From NCBI GenBank assembly GCA_039028315.1, contig JBCCIH010000012.1:1-19889 (forward strand): a DNA stretch of 19,889 bases, in the 5' to 3' direction. Each line of letters starts with the position of its first letter. Positions within the stretch are counted from its first letter, which is position 1. Below are positions 15,060-19,889 of the stretch, in pieces. The DNA comes from Thermodesulfobacteriota bacterium. Its GTDB lineage: Bacteria > Desulfobacterota_D > UBA1144 > Nemesobacterales > UBA2774. Made by a program: the position numbers and the translations under genes. The notes beneath the pieces are model-generated. The model saw nothing but the letters and a program-made list of their open reading frames with translations. It did no database searches and had not been told where the DNA came from.

Positions 15060-16073
15060 CTAAAACGCAAAGTTCATTGTTATAAATTCATCTACGCCAT
15101 ATGTAAAGTAAAGCGAAGTTAAACCATAGCCCATTGCAACAGCTATAAATGGAATTACTACCCAGAAAAATGCGATTTGCATTACGTGTCTATTTTTCGC
15201 GGTAACCCCAAAACCCTGCTGTGCACATGAAAAACCTATTATACCTGAGGTTATTATCTCTGCGATAGATACAGGTATTCCTGCAAATGATGCTATCAAA
15301 ATAAGCGCAGCTCCAGTGAACTCCACTGAAACTGCCCTGAGAATACATATTTCTGTAATCTTTTTACCTACTGTTTCTAAAACTCTGCCGCCGAATAAAA
15401 TAGCGCCTACCCCCATAGCAACTCCAGCTATCAGTGCTCCTTGGTAAGAACCTATCAGTCCCAGTCCTACAAGTGGGCCAACAGCGTTTGCCGAGTTATT
15501 GGCACCGGCAGAGAACGCTAAAAATGTGCCTGAGATTGTAATCAGTATTGTTAGAATTCGGTTTATCGACTTTTCTGAGTATCTCTCAGCTAAAAACTTA
15601 AGCGTTCTAAAGTAAAGATACTTCGCCATCAAGAAATTGATAATAAATGCGACAATTGGAGCAACTACCCACCATATTACAATTTCTAAGAACTTATCTG
15701 TATGAAGCGATTTTGAATATAAACCAATACCTACAATCGCACATACCACCGCCTGAGTAGTTGCTATAGGCACCTTTGCTACGTTTGCCCAAGTGATAAA
15801 AAATGAGGCAATAGCAAAAATTATTAAAACAAGTCCAATATGAGATGATAGTACTTCGCTGGGAACAAGCCCGTTACCTAATGTTTTTACTACAGGAGCC
15901 CCGGCAATCAAAGCACCCAATAGTGCGAACACTGCAATTATGATAACAGCCTGTTTTTTAGTTCTAACACCTGCGCCATAGGCAGTTGCCATTGAGGCTG
16001 CTGAATTATTTGCGCCAATATTTAGCGCTAGAAAAGCTGCTAGACCTATGGCTGTGATTAATATTATGTCCAC
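15060..16073 (-). CDS. PiT-family inorganic anion permease, probable sulfate permease (CysP-like)
   Basis: A polytopic inner-membrane protein with about ten hydrophobic segments. It has the internal duplication of the PiT (phosphate transporter) family: GANNSAASMATAYGAGV at 20-36 and GANNSANAVGPLVG at 190-203. Phosphate transporters normally have Asp in G-x-N/H-D; here both copies have Asn. The first repeat (NIGANNSAASMATAYGAG) resembles, from memory, Bacillus subtilis CysP, a PiT-family sulfate permease that is also encoded beside cysH. The gene lies directly upstream of cysH with 9 bases between them, so sulfate is the more likely substrate. The start is GTG at 16073 with AAGGA upstream. 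Phosphate transport remains possible. Confidence 0.85.
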   Translation of the reverse strand: MDIILITAIGLAAFLALNIGANNSAASMATAYGAGVRTKKQAVIIIAVFALLGALIAGAPVVKTLGNGLVPSEVLSSHIGLVLIIFAIASFFITWANVAKVPIATTQAVVCAIVGIGLYSKSLHTDKFLEIVIWWVVAPIVAFIINFLMAKYLYFRTLKFLAERYSEKSINRILTILITISGTFLAFSAGANNSANAVGPLVGLGLIGSYQGALIAGVAMGVGAILFGGRVLETVGKKITEICILRAVSVEFTGAALILIASFAGIPVSIAEIITSGIIGFSCAQQGFGVTAKNRHVMQIAFFWVVIPFIAVAMGYGLTSLYFTYGVDEFITMNFAF

Positions 16074-16107
16074 TTTATCCTTCCTAACTTAAAATACTAT
16101 AAACATT

Positions 16108-16137
16108 ATGATAAATTAATCCCGCTAATAGATGCAA
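16108..16137 (-). promoter_or_regulatory. Putative promoter of the permease-cysH operon
   Basis: Minus strand: TTGCAT (complement of 16132-16137), 18-base spacer, TATCAT (complement of 16108-16113; 5 of 6). It ends about 34 bases before the GTG start of the permease. Confidence 0.45.
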
Positions 16138-16200
16138 AGTAGATGCCATCAATAAAAGTTTGAATAATAACAGAGACTTATAGAATCTGTGTTTGCTATA

Positions 16201-16229
16201 TTGATTACTTTAGTAACACTCTGTATACT
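16201..16229 (+). promoter_or_regulatory. Sigma-70 promoter of the sigma-54 activator gene
   Basis: TTGATT at 16201-16206, a 17-base spacer and TATACT at 16224-16229, giving a leader near 18 bases that contains AAGGAG (16242-16247), 6 bases before the TTG start. Confidence 0.6.
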
Positions 16230-16239
16230 TTTGTTACAC
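16208..16239 (+). repeat. Two 12-bp direct repeats 20 bp apart, candidate operator
   Basis: CTTTAGTAACAC (16208-16219) and CTTTTGTTACAC (16228-16239) agree at 10 of 12 positions and are spaced exactly 20 bp, about two helical turns. They bracket the -10 element. The inner GTAACA and TGTTAC also form an inverted pair. Binding here would block the promoter, so autoregulation is plausible. Confidence 0.5.
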
Positions 16240-16253
16240 ACAAGGAGATTAAA

Positions 16254-17633
16254 TTGAGTACAAATATAACCCTTTATACACAAAATTTGGGTCTGTCTGA
16301 AGTTATTGGTAATGCTCTATCCGATATCTGTGATTTCAGGGTATTAACAGATTCTACGGGCTCAAAAGATAGCGATGTATCTCTTCTGGACGTCGATACA
16401 ATGGGCGTAGGCCCTCTAAATCAATTAAAGAAAGATAGTTTTGTAATTGTAATAACCCAGGAAAAAGGAGCTCGGTATTTAATTGAGTCTATGACATTTG
16501 GTGCATTTGATTGCATTACAGATCCTATCAATAACCCTAAATTAGTTGATTCTGTAAAAAGAGCTATAGGAATTAAAACTGAATTAAAAGGGGAGCCTCT
16601 AGAATTTGCTGGCGATGTTGTCGGCAGCAGTGTTAGCTGCGCCATAGTAGGCGACTCGCCAATGCTTCAAGAGGTTTGCAAATTAATTGGGCAGGTAGGA
16701 CGAGTAGACGTGCCGGTCCTAATAACGGGAGAAAGCGGAACAGGAAAAGAGCTTGTGGCTGAGTCTATTTGGAAAGTTAGCACTCGCTTCGAAGAGCCTT
16801 TTGTAGTTCTTAACTGCGCCGCCATACCTGAGAACCTTTTAGAGGCAGAGCTCTTTGGATATGAGAAGGGAGCGTTCACAGGAGCTGATACATCGAGAAC
16901 AGGCAAATTTGAGGAAGCTGACGGTGGCATTATGTTCTTAGATGAAATTGGGGATATGTCTTTATCCCTTCAGGCAAAGGTTTTAAGGGTTATTCAGAGC
17001 GGTACATTTCATAGACTTGGGAGTAGTAAAGAAATATCAGTTAATGTCCGCTTAATTACAGCCACCAACAAAAATCTTGAGGAGCTGGTTCGAACAGGCA
17101 GATTCAGAGAAGATCTATATTTTAGAATAAACGTTGTAAAAATTCATTTGCCGCCTCTTAAAGAGAGAAAAGAGGATATACCTCTTCTAATGGAATGTCT
17201 CACAAGAAGACACGGCAGTCAGGCGGGAAAAGATATACATGGAGTAACTAATGAGTTTAGAGACCAGCTCATGAGATATGACTGGCCGGGGAATGTCAGA
17301 GAGCTTGAAAATTCTATAAGAAAGGCAATCGCATTTACCAAAACCAACTATCTGACTTCATACGATTTAGAACTTAACCATAGTTATAAATCTATTGAGA
17401 CAAAGGAGTCTCCCTCTCTAACAGACGCACTTAAAGGATCTGTGAAAGGCATGCTGAGTTCTGAAGATGAAAACAATGTATATAATAAAATTGTAAAAGA
17501 GGCAGAAAAAATACTTTTGAAAGAGGCATTAAATGCGTGCGGATGGAACAGATCAAAAGCCGCAAGGAAATTGGGAATTAATAGGATCACCCTACGTAGA
17601 AAACTTGAAGAGTACGATATCAAAGCGCCTTAG
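16254..17633 (+). CDS. Sigma-54-dependent transcriptional activator with pseudo-receiver (NtrC-like)
   Basis: An enhancer-binding protein that uses ATP to open sigma-54 promoters. Residues 1-108 look like a receiver fold with one central Asp-containing strand (SLLDVDT, 43-49), but lack the N-terminal acidic pair (YTQN instead) and have Asp90 where the conserved Lys should be (TDPI instead of KP), so normal phosphorylation is doubtful. The AAA+ domain (about 130-365) is complete: Walker A GESGTGKE (159-166), GAFTGA loop for sigma-54 contact (206-211), Walker B GGIMFLDE (224-231), and GRFREDLYFR with the arginine fingers. A Fis-type helix-turn-helix ends the protein (about 417-455, WNRSKAARKLGINRITLRRK). 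The start is TTG, fixed by AAGGAG 6 bases upstream. There is no kinase gene beside it. The target genes are unknown. Confidence 0.93.
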   Translation: MSTNITLYTQNLGLSEVIGNALSDICDFRVLTDSTGSKDSDVSLLDVDTMGVGPLNQLKKDSFVIVITQEKGARYLIESMTFGAFDCITDPINNPKLVDSVKRAIGIKTELKGEPLEFAGDVVGSSVSCAIVGDSPMLQEVCKLIGQVGRVDVPVLITGESGTGKELVAESIWKVSTRFEEPFVVLNCAAIPENLLEAELFGYEKGAFTGADTSRTGKFEEADGGIMFLDEIGDMSLSLQAKVLRVIQSGTFHRLGSSKEISVNVRLITATNKNLEELVRTGRFREDLYFRINVVKIHLPPLKERKEDIPLLMECLTRRHGSQAGKDIHGVTNEFRDQLMRYDWPGNVRELENSIRKAIAFTKTNYLTSYDLELNHSYKSIETKESPSLTDALKGSVKGMLSSEDENNVYNKIVKEAEKILLKEALNACGWNRSKAARKLGINRITLRRKLEEYDIKAP

Positions 17634-17663
17634 TTTTTTTATTTGTATGTCCAGATTTTAGCT

Positions 17664-18209
17664 TTAGAGAAGTTCACTGATTTTAAATATTGAATAAAAG
17701 CTTATGCCCATTTCCTCAAATTTTGCTTGGGCACCTTCTTCCCTGTCAACAATTACAAAGAGTTTTCTAACATCGGCGCCCATATCTCTAACCGCGTTTA
17801 TGGCCTTAATAACTGAACCGCCGCTTGTCACCACATCTTCAACCATTGCTACTTTGTCTTCTGGAGTTAGGTTGCCCTCAATGAGTTTTCCGGTGCCATG
17901 GCCCTTTTCTTCTTTGCGAACTAAAAAACCTGGTAAAGGATAGCTCTGCTCATGACTCAGGGACAAAATCGACCCTACTATCGGATCAGCTCCCATTGTG
18001 GGCCCTCCAACAGCACTTATAGAAGAATCTTTTTTGATCTCCTCTAAAAAAATGGCCCCAACAAGATTTACACCTTCAGCATCAAGAGTTGTAAGTCTTG
18101 CGTCAATATAGTAATTACTTTTCTTTCCAGAGGCTAGTGTAAAATCCCCTCTGAGTATAGATTTTTCGAGCAGTATTTCTTTTAGACGTTCCTTATCGCT
18201 TTGAGCCAT
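17664..18209 (-). CDS. pyrE: Orotate phosphoribosyltransferase
   Basis: PyrE joins orotate to PRPP to make OMP in pyrimidine synthesis. The PRPP-binding loop VAMVEDVVTSGGSVIKAI is clear, as are the orotate-binding FTLASGKKSNYYIDAR segment near the N-terminus and a VGGPTMGADPI loop. The length is 181 residues from the ATG at 18209. An in-frame TTG at 18230 would add seven residues, but it lies between the -35 and -10 of the apparent promoter, so I prefer the ATG. No Shine-Dalgarno sequence lies at usable distance (GAGG is 15 bases away), and the promoter position suggests a leaderless mRNA. The gene converges with the sigma-54 activator gene. Confidence 0.94.
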   Translation of the reverse strand: MAQSDKERLKEILLEKSILRGDFTLASGKKSNYYIDARLTTLDAEGVNLVGAIFLEEIKKDSSISAVGGPTMGADPIVGSILSLSHEQSYPLPGFLVRKEEKGHGTGKLIEGNLTPEDKVAMVEDVVTSGGSVIKAINAVRDMGADVRKLFVIVDREEGAQAKFEEMGISFYSIFKISELL

Positions 18210-18217
18210 TTCGAGAC

Positions 18218-18247
18218 AATCTAACCTCAAAGGGGACTTATTGTCAA
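18218..18247 (-). promoter_or_regulatory. Putative promoter giving a leaderless pyrE mRNA
   Basis: Minus strand: consensus TTGACA (complement of 18242-18247), 18-base spacer, TAGATT (complement of 18218-18223). Eight bases separate it from the ATG at 18209, so the mRNA would begin at or within two bases of the start codon. Confidence 0.5.
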
Positions 18248-18563
18248 TTACTTGTCGCCTTCAGACTCTATTTGGAAAAGAGCCCCCAAATTTATGCTTC
18301 CATGCTACGCCGAATCCTTATGTATATCAAGCAGCTAAGTTGAGATCAAGTTGACCTTTTATTGCATAATAAGTTTGTTAAATCTGGACAGATCTAATAT
18401 GCAGTATTTTATTGCCTGATTTAGATGAGGCATTGATATAGCTAAAAAAGTAACAAAAAGACCAATAAAAATAATTTTTTCAAGACCAAAACGCTTGATT
18501 GGAGAATTCGGCTAGGCATTATTGTTTGCTAGTATTGCTCTAGTTATCTTGTAAAACCATGAA
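18248..18563. other. Gene-free AT-rich gap between pyrE and ccdA
   Basis: Apart from the pyrE promoter at its left edge I see no gene, RNA or clear terminator. The minus strand has a hydrophobic open frame of about 45 codons (roughly 18365-18510) and several 24- to 25-codon frames, none with a ribosome binding site. A short hairpin (GCCT/AGGC near 18415-18432) is not followed by a T run in either direction. It may be decayed coding sequence, but that cannot be shown here. Confidence 0.4.
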
Positions 18564-19280
18564 TTAAAACTTTGTGATAAATTGTACAAATCCTATTGGA
18601 AGAAGCTCCAGTATTGCAGCTTCAATTCTAAATACATAACCTGTTAAGAAAAGCAATCCGACAATGATAAATATTAGTGCCATTGTAGGTTTAAGATATT
18701 TATTTGCTTTTGTTATCTGTGCTTTCCAACTATTAATTGATGGAAACGACAAGCGAGAAAGAATTAGTAAAGGTGTCACAGTTCCAATAGAAAAAATCAA
18801 CATGGTTAAGAAGGCTAATAAAAGGCTTTCACCTTGAGCTGCTAGCGAGATAGCAGCGCCTAAAGTAGGCCCTATGCAAGGTGCCCATACAAGACCCAAG
18901 ACTAAACCTAATAGAAACTGCCCCCATAAGCCCTTGAACTCTATTTGAGAAATGTAGTTATTAAGCCCGCCAGTCAAATGAGAAGCATTAGCTGAAAATT
19001 TTTGATAAAATGGACTTATTAGCAATATTATGCCAAAAAACACTAAGGCGGAGCCAGCAATCTGTCTTAATAAATCTTGACTTAAGCCTATTGAATGACC
19101 AATTGTGGCAAGCAAAAAGCCGAAACTTGTGAATGAAACAACCAATCCTAATGAAAGTAGAAGCGGACCTTTTTTATGCTCGTTTAATACTCCATAAAGT
19201 ATTATGGGTAGCAGCGGCAACACACAAGGCGACAATAACGTAACCAGACCTGCGATATACGCTAAAACCAAAGTACCCAT
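18564..19280 (-). CDS. ccdA: CcdA-type thiol:disulfide electron carrier (DsbD beta-domain family)
   Basis: An inner-membrane protein that carries reducing equivalents from cytoplasmic thioredoxin to periplasmic thioredoxin-like partners, for cytochrome c maturation or protein repair. About six membrane segments are visible in 238 residues. The two redox cysteines are both present in proline-flanked contexts: Cys19 in LLSPCVLPLLP and Cys135 in VWAPCIGPTLG, as expected for the duplicated CcdA/DsbD core. AAGGA lies 7 bases before the ATG. It follows the thioredoxin-like gene by 31 bases on the same strand, so the two should be cotranscribed and act together. No cytochrome c biogenesis gene lies in view. 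Confidence 0.93.
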   Translation of the reverse strand: MGTLVLAYIAGLVTLLSPCVLPLLPIILYGVLNEHKKGPLLLSLGLVVSFTSFGFLLATIGHSIGLSQDLLRQIAGSALVFFGIILLISPFYQKFSANASHLTGGLNNYISQIEFKGLWGQFLLGLVLGLVWAPCIGPTLGAAISLAAQGESLLLAFLTMLIFSIGTVTPLLILSRLSFPSINSWKAQITKANKYLKPTMALIFIIVGLLFLTGYVFRIEAAILELLPIGFVQFITKF

Positions 19281-19311
19281 AATACTTTCCTTAATAATCT
19301 CAAAATACTAA

Positions 19312-19779
19312 CTAAGCACCTGTGGAAATAAGTTCTAGTAGCTTTTGTTTATTGGTCTCACCTACCACTCTTCCTGTTTCATTCTCGCCTTTAAAAACAA
19401 TAATAGTGCTTTGCTTAATTACCTTAAACTTCTCAACAGCTTTTTTCTGATCTGTGAAATTAATTTTCATAAAAACAGCATTAGGGTAAATCTTTTTAGC
19501 TTCTTCAATAGTTGGGTGTTGGGCTTTACATGTTGAGCAACCTTTTTTCCAAACATCAATCACTATTTGTTTGCCGGCCTGTTGTGCTGCTGCGAATACA
19601 TCATCAGAATAGCTGACAGATAGAGCTTGTTCTGATTGAGGTTTATTCATCGCATAACTTTCATTGCCGACTCCTAAAATTGCCAAGAAACTTAGCATAA
19701 ATGCTGCAAATAAAAGTTTATAATTAGACAAAGTTTTTCTCCTGCCTACTCCATATTTATCTAGAATAATTTTAATCAT
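19312..19779 (-). CDS. Secreted thioredoxin-like protein
   Basis: The N-terminus is a long signal sequence or anchor: a charged segment (1-21), a hydrophobic core (22-37) and a likely cleavage site after ESYA (43). The mature part is a thioredoxin fold, with the redox motif GCSTCK (Cys81, Cys84) after strand QIVIDVW, and a second half VFMKINFTD...IIVFKG. The cis-proline that normally precedes the T-l-l-l-F strand is replaced by Ser124 (KQSTIIVF), which is unusual. GGAGG lies 7 bases before the ATG. The gene is directly upstream of ccdA, which would reduce it. An Arg-Arg pair (GRRKTL, 12-17) does not fit the Tat consensus well. The substrate is unknown. Confidence 0.88.
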   Translation of the reverse strand: MIKIILDKYGVGRRKTLSNYKLLFAAFMLSFLAILGVGNESYAMNKPQSEQALSVSYSDDVFAAAQQAGKQIVIDVWKKGCSTCKAQHPTIEEAKKIYPNAVFMKINFTDQKKAVEKFKVIKQSTIIVFKGENETGRVVGETNKQKLLELISTGA

Positions 19780-19889
19780 ATTAAGACCTCCTGTTTTTTT
19801 GTTTCAACTCTAATAACGAACGGGGCCTTTATTTGATCGCAGCAATTTTACTCTAGCTATAAAAGCCTAATTGAAAAATTTAATTGAGA
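19780..19889. other. Upstream region of the thioredoxin-ccdA operon
   Basis: The last 110 bases hold the ribosome binding site of the thioredoxin gene but no gene. I see no convincing paired -35/-10 element for that operon on the minus strand. Confidence 0.3.

Noticed and set aside
16089..16116. Possible dif site: TTATGATAAAT resembles the XerD-binding half
   Set aside because: Only one half fits; the other 11 bases match about 5 of 11, and the segment overlaps the permease promoter.
17624..17640. T tract after the sigma-54 activator as an intrinsic terminator
   Set aside because: Seven T follow the stop codon, but no stem of useful length precedes them.
18365..18510. Hydrophobic open frame of about 45 codons on the minus strand between pyrE and ccdA
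   Set aside because: No start codon with a ribosome binding site covers it, and AT-rich sequence gives such frames by chance.
19729..19746. Tat signal in the thioredoxin-like protein (GRRKTL)
   Set aside because: Lacks the S/T before and the F-L-K after the twin arginines; a Sec signal with a long charged N-region explains it better.

Overview
The window is an ordinary, gene-dense stretch of the chromosome of an AT-rich Gram-negative bacterium. A diderm envelope is suggested by an RseP-type site-2 protease, an exported CtpA-type protease, a membrane-anchored divergent polysaccharide deacetylase, a CcdA/periplasmic thioredoxin pair and a sigma-54 activator. Gene content and order (rpsU-dnaG-rpoD, uppS-dxr-rseP, type I-beta DAHP synthase) fit a deltaproteobacterium-like or deep-branching environmental lineage; the sequence alone does not let me name a phylum. 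I see no insertion sequence, prophage, CRISPR array or toxin-antitoxin pair.

Layout. 1-44: 5' end of a minus-strand gene, possibly ferritin-like, with a near-perfect 20-bp palindrome upstream. 170-253: tRNA-Leu(CAA), minus strand. 462-1481: aroF-type DAHP synthase, converging with purN (1483-2085). 2198-2317: a 5S rRNA gene standing alone, with its own promoter placed back to back with the promoter of a XerC/D-like protein (2398-3264) whose active site is degenerate. 3289-9766, all minus strand: ctpA, divergent polysaccharide deacetylase, a 59-codon gene, rpsU, dnaG, rpoD, that is, a macromolecular-synthesis operon with two envelope genes upstream. 9960-13772, plus strand: a small membrane protein, then uppS-dxr-rseP (cdsA absent), followed by a SnoaL-like protein (13838-14269). 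14271-16073, minus strand: cysH and a PiT-family permease, read here as a sulfate-assimilation pair. 16254-17633: sigma-54 activator with a pseudo-receiver. 17664-18209: pyrE, minus strand. 18231-18563: gene-free. 18564-19779, minus strand: ccdA and a secreted thioredoxin-like protein.

How the genes fit together. Most are housekeeping: aromatic amino acid entry (aroF), purines and pyrimidines (purN, pyrE), ribosome, priming and transcription (5S, rpsU, dnaG, rpoD), isoprenoid and cell-wall lipid carrier (dxr, uppS), envelope proteolysis and remodelling (ctpA, polysaccharide deacetylase, rseP), sulfate reduction (permease, cysH) and periplasmic thiol reduction (ccdA, thioredoxin).

The points most worth a second look are the orphan 5S gene with its dedicated promoter, the Xer-family protein that has lost three catalytic residues, three genes whose predicted promoters imply leaderless or near-leaderless mRNAs (the Xer-like gene, uppS, pyrE), an RseP with an additional PDZ domain in its cytoplasmic loop, the PiT/cysH pair, and two 12-bp direct repeats exactly 20 bp apart over the promoter of the sigma-54 activator. 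I found no convincing wholly new multi-gene system.
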